A stretch of DNA of 64,000 nucleotides from Pogonophryne albipinna (GCA_028583405.1 CM053247.1:10360946-10424945), one strand, 5' to 3'; positions 35,694 to 48,340 are shown, numbered from the stretch's first letter. Made by a program: numbers and translations. The notes: a model not told the origin generated them from the letters alone.

Positions 35694-37768
35694 GTTTAAA
35701 CACATTATGCCTAAACACAATCCGTCTTTTCATGTAACCATCCCTACTGCAGTATGGTTAAATGTTTGGCATTTTCCCCTTCAATGCAAGATCCAGAGAA
35801 TACACCAACAGCCTGAGAGACATGTGTGGCTTTGGTAATCAAAACTACTCTTGTTTTTTGTGTATTGTAGAAGAGAATCGACGCAGCATGATGCCAGAAT
35901 TTTTTTTTTTTCCCTCACCTGGGTTGCCAACTTCTATCAAGTTGTTCATGAAGATGACTCAACGCAGGAGTTTTGTTCTCCAGACAATTATAAAAATGTC
36001 AAATGAAAAGATGAAGAATGTTTTTGCTGATGGAACTAGAAAGATCGGTCCCCCATCACCTCTGTGCACTACGCAAGTCTTAAAGCCCTGATTAGTCTGT
36101 GTCTATTGTGCAGTCTTCCATGTTGCCAGTCCTGACACAATAGACATTTCAGAAGGGCAATAATGTTCTGTACACAAACAAAGGAACAGGTGCATTCAGA
36201 GGAGAGCGAGACAAAAATTAGTCATTTTTGTAAGATGAAATATTTTGAATCAGATGAAGATTATATTTTTTTCTTCCTCTTGCAAGTAAACCCCCGTTCT
36301 CAAAAGTATGGATGAATGTTTGGCTTCTGATTGTATTGCCTTCATTTGAACTAGAGGTAATTAGACAGGACCATAAGACAACCTAAAGAAAATAACAGAG
36401 GGATTTGACAATATAAGCTATTTTCTTTATTATTAAAAGAGACTTTCTGTTTTTGTCCAGTGGGTGTTGGGTGATTGACAGGAGGCAGAGTGTGTAGCTT
36501 ATTGCAGCAGTAATTATGTTGAAACACACCCGGCTTCACTTGAGTGAAATAACAATTAAACGGCAAACTTAAGCCAAAAGCCAATTTAAGACTCTGGGAT
36601 TTCCAATTCCATTAAATGTTCTTCTCTTTCTTTGTGCAAATTGTTTTTTCTAATGTTCTTTTGAAAGACATTTTGTGCAGACAATAATAGGGAGAGCAGG
36701 GAGGAGAGAGCCACATATTGGAAGAAAGGTACAAAAAAAACACTTCAAAACGTAACTTCATTGAACTTTTCCACACAATTCTGCAGGGAAGATAAGTCTA
36801 GCAATAGTCCAGCTAGAATGCAATAAAACAGACTTCCTAGAACTTATAGTCAGCAAAACCACAACACTGACGCAATAATACTCGGACCCCCAGAGAATGT
36901 GCCTACTTACGTCACATCTTAAAATATTCAGTTACAAAATCCACTCAACTTACCCTGAAACAATCCTCGTGAAACAAGACACAGAGAGAATATGAAATTG
37001 CGATTTACCAACTGTGGACTGTGAAGGCACTTTCTGCCCCAAAGCCAATAGTTTGAACTGAAAGTGGTTGGCAGGAAGATGATATTTATATCTTCTTTCA
37101 GATGTCAGAATGCGATGGGATTAGATAACAACAATAGAAAGAATTGGAGAAAACAAAGCATAGTAAAATATCAAGAGAGGACAGCTTGAAAGACAAAAGA
37201 AGGACTTCCTTTTATAAAAAAAGAGAAAAATCCAGCATTTGATGTAAAATATTTCAGATCGTATGAAGCTCATTATGCATATATTTTCTAAGACAACGTT
37301 TTCTTTCCAAAATGAATGAAATCATTAAACATGTGTCCAGTCTTTAAATCTTTAAACATGGAAAATAGATTTCCTTTAGTGGTTAGATATGTAGTAGTGT
37401 CTGAAGAGAGCCAATTTAGTTAATAAAATGAATGTGAAAACCTTATCCCTCTCATCTCAACCTTAATTTAGCAAATCTTCCAGAGAAATTAAAAAACTAG
37501 CTAGACTGCCTCAGAACTACTGACTCCCCTGCCTATACAACTCCAGATGCCACTCCCACTACTCTTGCTGAGTCATACAAATGTTGATGGCCGTTGGAGA
37601 TATTGTATATTGTCACCGACATTATAGCTGTGTATTATAGAGCATTACACTTTATCCAAAATAACACATGTTGGACTCATAATAGGTTTCCACTCTCCGT
37701 TTGGATGGACACCCTTGCAGAAACAACACATGGCCAACTCATTTACTCACTAATGTCCGGAGAATGGT

Positions 37769-38281
37769 TTAAAGGTCCCCTATTATGCAAAATCCACTTT
37801 TTCATGTCTCTTCTACATCAACATGTGCCCCCTCTGTGGAAAGAGATTCTGAAAGTGTCAGGAAAAAGATTCTCTCTCTTTTTGCCCTGAAACATTTATA
37901 TAAAAACCTGTCTGAAAATGAGCTGATCAGATTTTGGCCACTTTGTGATGTCATAACGTTTTTTTGGCTTGTGTAACCATTAGCCAATAACCAACAAAGG
38001 TAACCCCCCACCTTATCACCTGAATCTCCTCCTAGAGCACCATTGTGTTCTTTGTAACCAAACATCTCTCAGAGGGGCGTGGGGAGGGGCTCCTTATTTT
38101 CATCTAAAGTAACAGACAGAGAATCAGCACTTTTGAAAAAGGGCTGAAACAGAGGGGATTATGGGATGCTACAATGGCTGATCTGTTTGGTTGTTTGGAG
38201 CCAAACACTTCAGAGACATGTTTGTATATATCTGAGACCTATAATATATTGATGAAAAACAATACAATAGGGGACCTTTAA
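37769..38281. mobile_element. MITE, TTAA flank, AGGTCCCCTATT ends
   Basis: 513 bases from TTAAAGGTCCCCTATTATGC to AATACAATAGGGGACCTTTAA, with TTAA at both borders. The layout (ends, CACTTTTTCATGTC..CATGTGCCCCC near the left) parallels the AGGGGACCTATC type at 10743-11242. Small open frames are repeat-derived. Confidence 0.85.
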
Positions 38282-38884
38282 GGCTTAAAATAAAGTATTG
38301 TGTTCCACTGGGAGATTTCAACAAGTGTGCCGGACATAGGTAGCCCTGAACAAAAACCCTCCTGTTTGCTATCTTGGCTTCAAAAAGGTGGAACAAGATT
38401 CATGAAATATGATATTCTGATATCAAGACTGCTGATCTTCCCTCACAGACAAAACACCCACCTGTTTCAACAACACCTTGGCTGTTATACCTAACACAAA
38501 AAATGAAGTACTTAGTAATTCCCCAGCACTTACAATGGGTTGGGTTGTTTAAAGCGTATGTATCTGCTGATTTCATGGTGTTCTGAGTTTGTATCTTCAG
38601 GTTCTTTTGCACTGTAATTTACTGGATAAAAGCTTTGGCTGAAGTTAAAGTAATGTTACATAATGTGTTGTTTCAGATACATTTCTTAGGTCTCTCTTGA
38701 TCTCAATGAGACTGCCTGTATAAATAATGTTTAAATAAAAGTTATTATGGAATTGCGTCTTTCCTCGTGTGGCCTTCTCAGTTTTTGCACCGTGTTGGTG
38801 TTTGAATCCGAGCCAAATCTACATTATGACCTCCAAATGGTATCATAGGTCACACAAAGGTACCTAACAATCTGTTATACTCAC

Positions 38885-39031
38885 GGCGACAGTGTGTGTT
38901 GTGGTGCTGGTAGGAACCCGGAGGACAGGAAGCCAGGCACTCGCCGCTATCAGCGCTGAGCAGGGGCTGCTGGGGGCCGCAGGACTGGCAGTCCCACCTG
39001 CTGGAACAGGTGGTGCAGGATGACTGGCAGG
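38885..39031 (-). CDS. fras1: fras1 exon: furin-like repeat 2
   Basis: A 147-base, phase 1-1 exon encoding ACQSSCTTCSSRWDCQSCG, then PQQPLLSADSGECLASCPPG and SYQHHNTHCR. All eight FU cysteines are present. The acceptor is cctccacag and the donor is CGCC|gtgagt. The stretch between the fourth and fifth cysteines is slightly longer than in neighbouring repeats. A GGA/GAG-rich microsatellite lies on the plus strand at 39036-39066, right upstream of the acceptor; read on the gene strand it forms a CCT/CTC-rich polypyrimidine tract of about 30 bases. The longest open frame over this exon is proline- and alanine-rich and is a shadow. Confidence 0.91.
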
Positions 39032-39254
39032 CTGTGGAGGAGGAGGAGGAGGAGGAGGATGAGGATTCTGGGTGTCAGTCACTTAAAAAACATTTATTTT
39101 GTCTTCTTATCCGAGCATTTATTAAACTGCCTATTATATCTCATAGTGGAAGGCGAATTAACCAGAGAACCTTGATGTGCAGGTCATCAGAGGAAAACCC
39201 TGTACATTCATGTCGGGGAGTTTAAACTCATGTTGCTCTAGCTGGGATGTCCAA

Positions 39255-39600
39255 GAGGAAACCATTGGGGGCCATATAAATGGGGTTTCCCTTTCCTGTC
39301 GTGTGTTTTATAGATTTGTGTGCATGTAAATGGTCTGCAAAGGCTAACATCCCTGTGTTAATTCCAGAAGGAGTTACTCACACAACATCCATTTGATTCC
39401 TTTGTTTACTTCCGTAAGATAATGATATCATATCACTATGTAACAATTGCCCTTCTATTGGCTAGCGCTCCGACATATTGTGCGCGATAGACTAAGGGGC
39501 GGGACATCTCTAAGCAGTTGACCTAGCAGAGCCGACAATCTAACCAATCAAAGCAGACTGGGCTCTGGTTTTAGACAGCAAACTAAAGTTTTTTACTTTT
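39255..39600. repeat. TTAA/GGGCCC MITE, ends decayed
   Basis: The family blocks GTAAATGGTCTGCAAAGGC, CCTTTGTTTACTTCCGTAA, TTGGCTAGCGCTCCGA, AAGGGGCGGGACATCTC and CAGACTGGGCTCTGG appear in order. Terminal repeats are not recognisable. Confidence 0.75.
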
Positions 39601-39732
39601 ATGGCCTTGATTTTTTCCCCATCAATTCACAAAAAATGATTTTGGGGACCAGTGAGACAATGAATAAATATGAATGAATCATAATGATTTGGTAAATGCT
39701 GCATTCAACATAATATAAACCTATAAAGTTTA

Positions 39733-40006
39733 TAGGGGCGGTGTTGGCGAAGTCCTTAGGGACTTGGCTTGGCAACTGGAAGGTCACCAGTTCAAGTCCC
39801 GGAAAGACCAAGTGCTACCGAGGTGTCCCTGAGCAAGGCACCGTTCCCTACACTGCTCCCCGGGCGCCGTACATAATGGCAGCCCACTGCTCCTAACACT
39901 AGGATGGGTCAAATGCAGAGAAACCGTTTCGTTACATAGTGCCTGTACTACGTAATGACAATAAGTTGATTCTTCTTCTTCTTCTTCATCTTCTTCTTCT
40001 TCTTCA
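39733..40006 (+). mobile_element. tRNA-derived SINE with CTT tail
   Basis: A tRNA-like head has a plausible A box (TTGGCGAAGTCCTTAG) and a B box (AGTTCAAGTCC) about 40 bases later, as for RNA polymerase III promoters. A core GTCCCTGAGCAAGGCACC and CTGCTCCCCGGGCGCC, shared by many fish SINEs, follows, then a (CTT)n-type tail at 39971-40004. Not a working tRNA gene: no cloverleaf end or CCA-ready acceptor stem is visible. Confidence 0.75.
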
Positions 40007-41783
40007 GAAGGTGTTCACAGCTTTGCATGGTTCAACTTTTTGCTTTTTCAAAATTGGATTGTATATGTTGGGTCTGCACCTACAAAAGCAGCCCCACATT
40101 CTGTTAGCAACAAAACCCTAGAGTAAATCGACTTTTTATTCATTTATTCATTTTTATCGCCCCAAAGCAGAGTTATCGAAAACTTGAAAAACTTGTGAAA
40201 AAGACTCATTTGGTTAAAGCATCTCTCATAGCAAATAAATCATCCACACACACTATAGACGTCTATATAAGCATAATAATGGAACCGGTGCAGAAGGAAT
40301 TGGAGAGAAAAGGCATATGAGGGGACTTCAACTGTTATTTAATGAGAGAACTCAAAATTGCGGAATGAAAACGAAATCCCCTCAAACCTTCCTGACTCCC
40401 ACTCGCGCAGAGATAGCAGGAGTGACAACAGAGCAAATAAAGATCCCGATCAGGGGGAAGATGAGGACGATGGGGAGAAGAAACGGATTTGAAGAAAAAA
40501 AGAGATTGTGAGATCTATAGACTCAAGGCTTAAGAGATGTCGAAAAATATGAAAAGAGATGTTGATGGGAAATGAGGAGAAGGGGCGACAAGAGAGGGGT
40601 CTTATCAACAATGCAAGTTCAGACGCGCAGCTTTGTTTTCATCACCCACATGCACGAAGAATGGGCTCTTAGGCTGTGTGCGATTAATGGAGGAAAGTGG
40701 AGCTTTTTTAGACTTCTGGTGCATGGTTGGATGAATGCACAGCTAATTAGCAAAATTATTAATTATAGAAAAATGCATCTTTGAAAATAGATTTTCTTAA
40801 AAATATCAGAAAATTCATAGTCGTTTTTGATTCCTCAGAACAAGATAAGATACCATGACCTTTATTAACCTACCCACGTGACATCCTATTTATGTTTTGT
40901 ATAACTTGATATTCTTGAAGAATACTAAAAGCTTTCAAGTATAACATGTATGAGTTACACATGAATACATGTTACCACTTGCCTTGTGTTTTTATTATTG
41001 AACTCTTTCAAATAGAAACAATTCCATAATACCTGTTGCATTTGTTATGCTATGTTATGCTAATCATCATCATCATCATCTTTATTTAAAGGGACTCTTG
41101 GTCCATTATTACAAGACATACAACACTCAAATATACATCAGTAACATCACAACATGGTTACTTCTAAAGGTTAATTATTATTATTAAGTCATTTATTTAT
41201 TTTTCGAAATTGCAGATACATTTGAATACAGCTGCATGATGTGACATAGGAAAAGGAGACAAATGTTTGCCAACATTTATGTTTGGCTTTGTAGTCAATG
41301 TAGTAATTTTCAGATGTTGTCCCCTCTAAATTGGCATCATCTTTTTGGTGACTTCTGTATTCTTGTGCTGCTCCTGTCTTGGCTTGTTGTAAGATATTTA
41401 TAATCTCAGTGAAGGACCTTCCCGGTTGAATAAATTCAACAGTTAAACACAATCGAGTCATTCAGGACACAAGTATCACTCTATCTTTCTCAAAGGCACA
41501 CGCCGTTAAAGATGCAGCTGCTAGCATTAGCCGCTAGACTTTAAAGTGAATACCTTTATCTGGGCCTGATAGCTTTGCGGCGATGGGGTGTGAGGTGTTT
41601 ACGGCTTCATGCTGTGAGCAGTACATGTCTGCCTCTAGGAGAACGGGTCAATGGGATGGTAGGAATTCAATGCAGTGAAAATACTTAAGAGATTACGACT
41701 GTCGCGGGTCAGAGCTCGGTCAAGGTGCTGGGGCTGGCTCTGGGTGCTCAAAACAAGCACACACACTTAGACAAAGTGTGGCA

Positions 41784-42195
41784 ATGGATGAATGGATGGA
41801 TGGATGGATAGATGGATGGATGGATGGATAGATGGATGGATGGATGGATGGATAGATAGATGGATGGATGGATGGATGGATGGATGGATGGATGGATGGA
41901 TGGATGGATGGATGGATGGATGGATGGATGGATGGATGGATGGATGGATAGATGGATGGATGGATGGATGGATGGATAGATGGATGGACGGATGGATGGA
42001 TGGATGGACGGACTGATGGATGGATGGATGGATAGATGGATGGATGGATGGATAGATGGATGGATGGATGGATAGATGGACGGATGCACGGATGGACGGA
42101 TAGATGGACGGACAGATAGATGGATGGATGGATGGATGGATGGATGGATGGACGGATGGACAGACGGACAGATGGATAGATGAAAGAACGGATGG

Positions 42196-42236
<41 letters not shown>
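41784..42236. repeat. (GATG)n array with GATA blocks
   Basis: About 450 bases of GGAT/GATG tetranucleotides with scattered GATA and GACG variants, ending in a pure GATA run at 42200-42235. Because the unit is 4 bases, all frames translate to short periodic strings such as HPSI or MDGW; these are not genes. Confidence 0.95.
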
Positions 42237-42239
<3 letters not shown>

Positions 42240-43039
42240 GGAGCTACATGGCCATTACAGTTATTCCCCAGCTGCAATGACAAAGCAGCGACTTGGAAGA
42301 CCTGGAAACCTACAAATTAGCATTATATTTCCCCTTTAACTGTGGCAGTGACATAATCAGTAAAGGCAAGTGTTGTTGGGTTGCTGAAACATGCTTGGGC
42401 ACAGAACAGGAAGCTAGCACTGTCCCTGTGACGAGTAGTGAGGATCCAACCAATCAACACGCTGCATGTAGCGACAATATTTTTGTAAGGGAAGGGAGAG
42501 GGGACAAACGTTGGTCTACTGTGACCTGCCTTACAAATGATTTATTTATCAACATCCCATTATGCGATTATTGTACATTACTTTACAGATTCAGATTATT
42601 AGCTTATACAACAGAAAGAAATCAACCTGGAAAAAATCTTTGAAATAAAATGATAGGTTAAGATATCCAGCAATAGTATATAAAGTCATTCAAATTAGCT
42701 AGACTATCACTAGCTCTGATAACCGCGATGAACACATAAATGCATCGATAATCATAATCCAGTAATTTCACATAAATGATTCTGAATTGGACATTTGCTT
42801 TCACAAGTACATTTTGATGCAAAGTACTTTTACTTTGGTAAGATTGATTTTATTTATGTTTAATTACTTTGTTTCACTCTCTGTGTTTTATAATGTTGTA
42901 AGTTCATTTCATGTGCTGCATTTAAATGTGTTCTGTTTATATGGAAAAAGCTATTTTCTAACTGTGTTTGAAAGGAGATCATTCCAAGGTAAGTCAATGT
43001 TTTGAGTAGGTACTTTAGTTTTTCAAAAGAACGCCCTAC

Positions 43040-43183
43040 CTTCACACACTCGTCCCTCAGAGAAGTAGCCGGCTGGACAGACGGACAGACAGCGGCCAAG
43101 ATGAAGGAAGGCCTTCGGGTCCCTGCAGCTTTCACAATGATCCGCAGTCCCCGAGCACGACAGGCAGTGTGCGTGGCACTGGA
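43040..43183 (-). CDS. fras1: fras1 exon: furin-like repeat 1
   Basis: A 144-base, phase 1-1 exon encoding about 48 residues: QCHAHCLSCSGTADHCESC, then RDPKAFLHLGRCLSVCPAG and YFSEGRVCE. It holds the eight-cysteine FU pattern CxxxCxxC..CxxC..CxxxCP..C. The acceptor is tttcccag and the donor is GAAG|gtaggg. Two other frames stay open here (one with no cysteine pattern) and should not be taken as the product. It is the first FU unit directly after VWC6, with a 12.3 kb intron before it. FU repeats act as disulfide-rich spacer or interaction modules in large extracellular proteins. Confidence 0.92.
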
Positions 43184-43481
43184 CTGGGAAACACACACAC
43201 ACAACATTTCATGAAAACATCTTTCAAATGCAATACATTATGTTTGCATCTACAGCAGGGTAATAAGTACTGGTAGAGTATATATGAGGCAAATGCAATC
43301 ACACATTCAATGTCATGGTAATTTTATTTCATTTCTATACATGTGGATAGATATTGTTGGTGGCTCTCGAAGACTCAAAGTGTCAGAGTCACACACACAT
43401 TTTGACGTTCAATTGTATGCACATTTTATCTATCTGATTTGGCTCTGCACTGCAACTCAGTTATCGGAGGAAGACAGATTT

Positions 43482-43538
43482 ACAACACACACACCCACAC
43501 ACACACACCCACCCCCACCCCCACACACACACACACAC
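43482..43538. repeat. CA-rich simple repeat
   Basis: Imperfect (CA)n with CCCAC interruptions, about 57 bases. Confidence 0.85.
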
Positions 43539-44939
43539 AAAATTGAATTTATTTAACAAATTACATCCAGTAGATTTTGCTCTACAGTCAGACTGTGTTA
43601 GCAATGATAGAAAAGTTTCACTTGAATGTGCCCTACGGGGAATTTTCCAGTACTTCTACTGTCTGCCAACAACTCCAATGGTAAATGTTTTAATGAGGTG
43701 TTTAAGTGCTTTTCCTGCCCACACTGGATCCAAAATGGTCTAACGACTTACAAGCACAAGGTAGTATCTTCAATGTGCCGACTAAGTGCACTCAGAAGTC
43801 GTTTCACACTGAAGATCTCAGTGTGTACACAGTTTTTTCCGAACCTCAAACATAGTTTAATGAGTCAGAAAGGCACGGTGATGCACAGTACTGATATTAT
43901 AATTTACATTTTACCAAATGCACATTGCACACACATTAGCAACTATATAAATAATGACACATAGTTATAGCTTCATACATCATACTCATAGTGATAGGCG
44001 GCATTAAAGCCTCCAGTATGGGGAGGCAAATAAAGTAGTGTTGACATATTTGTAGGCCGACCCTGAAGTCACATAACTAACCCTTGACAAAATCCAATGG
44101 CATTTTTCCATTGCAGAAAAGTATATCCGTGGCAAACACACGTTTATGACCCATTCTGGTTTGCAGATGTATTCACATATTAGCTAAAGCTTAAATGGAA
44201 ATGCCAGACGTAAAAAGCATCATGGTCGCATGGCTGAAAGTCGCTACCTCTTAGCTAAAGGCGGACACGCTTCAGACATTCAAAAGTGGGGTGTACACTG
44301 ACCTATTTTTATGTTTTAGAACTAAATGTTAAAATTTCTTAAGCTTTTATCAAACATATACTTTAATATAGCCATCCAAAACAAAATTAAAAACTCTGAA
44401 CTGAGTATAGGACAATTGAGCCCGGAAATGCTAAAATGCTCATTGAATTTAATAGAATATGTTAATAGACCTCAAAAACTTTAGGGGGGTCAGTGGAAAT
44501 GGTCCTGCTAAAGAGTTTTTTACATTTTAAATGTCTTCTCATCAGATCCAACTTTATGCTCACAGTTTTACAAAACAATGTGGCCCTGGAAAGTGACCAG
44601 TGAGCTGCGAGGAAACCTTTTTCAGTGATCATTTGATCCGCTGTTATTCCCTTAATAGCGCTGTCTATGCTCGTACTTAATTTGGTATTTGAAGCAAATT
44701 AGTTTCTTTGTGTTTTCAGAAGTTTTCCTCAAAGTTCCCATTGCGCAAAAAGTTTGATATTCATGTGTCTTTTGACTTGGCCAAAGCAGGTCTAAGTGCT
44801 TTGAATCCTGTAACAGTAGAAAAAGGCTCAATCCATGGAGAAATGCATACAACCTATGCCTAGCTGCTTGGACTTAGGTAAGGTCATTGCAGCTGCAATG
44901 ATGGTGCTGAAACGCAGAGAAAGCAGATACGAAATAAAT

Positions 44940-45000
44940 CAGAGCATGTAGAACCCAAAACACGTATGAACCTGAAAATGTGCATTATGCATCCTTTAAG
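44940..45000. repeat. MITE right-end fragment
   Basis: ACACGTATGAACCTGAAAAT, GTGCATTATGC and CCTTTAAG resemble the right end of the TTAA/GGGCCC family. The hAT element at 45002 inserted right at its tip, and its target duplication CTTTAAGT copies the MITE end. Confidence 0.5.
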
Positions 45001-45154
45001 TCAGGGGTCGGCAACAGGCGGACCGCGGTCCGGATCCGGACCCAGACGCCGACCTATACGGACCCGGACCTATAATCAATACATTAATAGGGGATTTCAA
45101 TTTTGAAGGGACGATTCTATTTTAACCGCCGCCGACAGGGGGCGAAAGAGACAA

Positions 45155-45540
45155 GTGAGCGATACAGGGAGAGAAACACAGAAGAAGAGACGAGAGAGCG
45201 GCAGAGAGAAGCGGAGAGGAGAGTGAGTGAAGAGAAGAGTGAGCGATACAGGGAGAGAAACACAGAAGAAGAGACGAGAGAGCGGCAGAGAGAAGCGGAG
45301 AGGAGAGTGAGTGAAGAGAAGAGTGAGCGATACAGGGAGAGAAACACAGAAGAAGAGACGAGAGAGCGGCAGAGAGAAGCGGAGAGGAAAGTGAGTGAAG
45401 AGAAGAGTGAGCGATACAGGGAGAGAAACACAGAAGAAGACACGAGAGAGCGGCAGAGAGAAGCGGAGAGGAAAGTGAGTGAAGAGAAGAGTGAGCGATA
45501 CAGGGAGAGAAGTGGAGAGGAGAGTGAGTGAAGAGAATAA
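45155..45540 (+). repeat. 84-base minisatellite, frame-keeping
   Basis: The mark GATACAGGGA starts at 45161, 45245, 45329, 45413 and 45497, so four full 84-base units, then a shortened unit of 48 bases to 45545. 84 is a multiple of three, and one plus-strand frame stays open across all units (45103-45531, 142 codons), encoding repeats of SERYRERNTEEETRERQ plus REAERRVSEEK. The predicted peptide is highly charged and would form a helix. Purine-rich throughout. Confidence 0.95.
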
Positions 45541-45619
45541 TTAGCGATACAGGGAGAGAAGCGGAGAGGAGAGTGAACAGGCGTGTTAGCGGCAGACAGG
45601 GAGAGACAAATAATTACAC

Positions 45620-45886
45620 ATGGCGCTCTCCAAGAAGAGGAACGTGGACAGTGAGAACAGAGCTTTTAACCCTGAGTGGACTCATTCATGTTCATCCTGC
45701 CCACTGGGAGCACAGAACCAGTGTGTCTCATTTGTTCAGAGACCGTGGCGCTCATTACAAGTGCCAAAACGCCACTATGAGACAAAACACAAAGTGTTTG
45801 ACCAAACATTCCCTCTCCAGTCAGAACTGAGGTCACAAAAAATAAGCAGTCTCAGAGCCCAATATGATCAGTCCACCAGGATCTAA
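45620..45886 (+). pseudogene. hAT transposase N-terminus, frameshifted
   Basis: Starts MALSKKRNVDSENRAFNPEW, typical of BED-finger hAT transposases in fish. The Cys pair of the BED zinc finger (VCLIC, 45721-45735) is in another frame, and KRHYETKHKVFDQTF returns in the first frame, so at least two frameshifts are present. It stops at a TAA after STRI. Catalytic and dimerisation regions are absent. Confidence 0.7.
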
Positions 45887-47919
45887 ATATCGTTCCAGCG
45901 CAGGCTAACCAAGGCTAACCAATGAGCACCTGCATGTGTATGAGAATGGCCCTGACACCATTTCAGCCCAGATCTAAACTCCTGGCAGGACAAGCTCCAG
46001 CTCAATTCTCGCACTGAACAGAATAAAGTGAGTGAGAGACTGAAATATAAGAGGGAAAGAAAGAGAAACTTTAAAACTGTTCAATTGTTATGATTTGTAA
46101 AGACTGATATTGTTCTATAATCGTCTGAAACTGTTAAGTCATGATGTGAAACGGTTAACAAAGAAAAAGGGAAACTCAAGCTGCTGCTACACTTTATTTT
46201 ATTTATCTAAAGTTAAGCACTTTTAAGATGCACATATTTTCAAAAGCTATTTTATTTATTGAGAGGAACATTATATCCACAGTAGTTACTGTATATCTGT
46301 ATAGTTCAATGTTAATTGACAAAATATATATAAATATTGTTGTTTTTGAATTGTACTTTCTTTATTTGATTGGCAGTCAGTTGTTGATTACATGCAGACG
46401 TTGATAAAGCTACAGCTACTTCAATATATATCACACTGATTCATGAAGCAAGTTAGACATTTTGATGTTCCGGACCTTTGCATGGGGAGATTTTTTCTAA
46501 CTGGACCTCGTTTAATTTTAGTTGAAAACCCCTGCTTTAAGTCATTCTTATTTCCATCTCCTAGGTTACCAGTGCAACCTCTTGTCAAACAATATGCCTG
46601 GTTGCTCGCACACATGATTATACAGTGATTTCTCCATTCATTATGTGAATGCATTAAGTATATAAAGTACTTGTGTGACTGAGGGATCTGATTAACAATA
46701 GGAGAAAGAGGAAGACAAATATAATGGAAAAGCAAAGGAGAAAAGAATAGAGATACAAAAGGGACGTTATAGAAAAGAAAAGAATGTGGTGAGGCTTTAG
46801 ACATAATTGCCAATAAGACTGTCAGTAAGCCAGGACATACTGTTCTAAGTATCTCTGTCTCTTTATTCCCACTACACTACCTCTCGTCACTCTCTTCTTC
46901 TGTCTCCTTTCTCCCTTACAGCTTCATTTTCTCTCTCCCATCCATTATATTTTCATCTGCCACTCATCTCACCATCTCCCTCGTCTTATCTGCTATAGAG
47001 AGAGAAAAAATTGAGCTGTGTGCAAAAATAAGAGTGGGAAGGATGTTGAGTGAGACATGTGGGAGATTGAGATACTTATACTGACGGGCTTATTGGTTAA
47101 TATGAATATTAGCCAAGTGTTTATCTCTCTATTCAGCTGTGACCAATGCTCCTTCTGGCAGTAATCTACCAATCTCTTGAAAAACATCCTGGAAGACTCA
47201 AATCTATCCTGAGCTCTTTCTGTAAATCACTCCTAAATGTTAAACACTGGGAACAAATGTTTATATTTGAATACAAACCTCCACCTGAACAGGTCATTTA
47301 TTTATTTATTTGACAACCTTAGAGTGAACTAGAATAGGATTTGTTCTACCGCTTGAGGATAAAGCAACATTTGCAGCACGAGTTAGGCAATCAAACCCTT
47401 TTTGTACAAGCTGTTGTTTAGAGAATGCTGCCTTGATGCAAGCACAATGTTCTTTAATTTCTGCACAAGCATAGCGAGCTAGGATCCCTGAGGTGCAAAA
47501 TTTAAAACTACAGCTGTGATTAACTGCAAAGTTATACGAAAACAACTGATCCAGAGGTGTGGATCCAGGCGCAATTAACTGCACCCGATGACAAAATGCT
47601 CCCGTAATAAACTGCAGATGTGTTAACATAAAGAGGGTTTCATCCCTCCCAATATTATTATTATTATTATATGGAAGAGATGGTGCATTGGATAAAAAAC
47701 ATCACATATCAACTCGACTGTTAACACAAGCTTGACCTCCAACTGAGACTGGCTCCCTGCCACAGTAGCAACTACAACCAACATTTACCAGAAGTTGGCT
47801 GGTGAATTCAAGGTAAAATAACAGACTAACTCTCATCAAAAGGCACAGCATCATTCACTCATGCCTGCCACATTTCCGATCATTAAACATTTTTTTTGTT
47901 CATTTACAGGTTCATATTT

Positions 47920-48115
47920 GTATTGTATATGTATGTTTACACGTTTTAAGGTTCATAAAGCTCTTTATTTTTCTCATACTGCCTGTGCTGCAGCAGCTCT
48001 TTTCACCCTCTGTCTGAAACCAGAGCCCAGTCTGTTCTGATTGGTTAGCTGGACGGCTCTGTTGCGATTGGTAAACCGTGTTGTAGAGAAACTCTCTCTG
48101 GAGGGAACTTCGGTA
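47920..48115. repeat. TTAA/GGGCCC MITE fragment, reverse orientation
   Basis: TTTCTCATACTGCCTGTGC, CACCCTCTGTCTGAAACC, GATTGGTTAGCTGGACGG and CTCTGGAGGGAACTT match the other members. A large inner part is deleted. Confidence 0.7.
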
Positions 48116-48235
48116 TAATTGGTTTTTGCACAAAAAAAGAGACATAATTGACAGACTGTATTGTGTGCTGGACTAAAATATGTGTGTTGGATCTGGTGAC
48201 AGATGCAAACATTTTAAGATGTCTAGGCCCGTATT

Positions 48236-48340
48236 TATCAAACATCCCAGAATCCCTCCTGGGAATCTTGCAGGTGACCCTTGAAAAAGAGATCTTTTGA
48301 TCTCAAGGGGCTTTCACCTGGTTAAATAAAGGCTACAAAC
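48236..48340 (+). repeat. LINE 3' end-like fragment
   Basis: GAGATCTTTTGATCTCAAGG followed by CACCTGGTTAAATAAAGGC resembles the 3' end of fish non-LTR retrotransposons (from memory). A similar, weaker trace is at 38690-38745 (TTGATCTCAATGAGACTGC). Confidence 0.45.

Larger units (their letters stand above)
39032..43039 (-). other. fras1: fras1 intron between FU1 and FU2 (4 kb)
   Basis: Holds a MITE fragment, a SINE and a (GATG)n array, listed separately. The part 40010-41780 has no recognised feature beyond an ATC trinucleotide run at 41063-41080. Confidence 0.85.
45002..46534 (+). mobile_element. hAT-type element, 8-base duplication, decayed transposase
   Basis: 1,533 bases from CAGGGGTCGGCAAC to GTTGAAAACCCCTG, flanked by CTTTAAGT on both sides (44994-45001, 46535-46542). 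It contains an 84-base minisatellite (about 45155-45540) and the broken start of a hAT transposase (45620-45886). The rest of the transposase is missing, so it depends on others to move. Confidence 0.9.

Noticed and set aside
38864..39082. Pro-rich minus-strand ORF over the FU2 exon
   Set aside because: It is in a different frame from the cysteine pattern; the FU2 frame is supported by splice sites and spacing.
39733..39800. Possible tRNA gene
   Set aside because: A and B boxes are present, but the sequence continues into a SINE core and CTT tail and no complete cloverleaf can be drawn.
41720..42283. Long periodic ORFs over the GATG array (HPSI, MDGW repeats)
   Set aside because: A stop-free 4-base repeat is open in several frames on both strands; pure simple-sequence artefact.
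42293..42643. 116-codon plus-strand ORF next to the GATG array
   Set aside because: Contains no known motif and AT-rich neutral codon use; no evidence for expression.
45155..45540. CRISPR-like regular repeat
   Set aside because: The units are contiguous with no unique spacers, and the DNA is vertebrate; it is a minisatellite.
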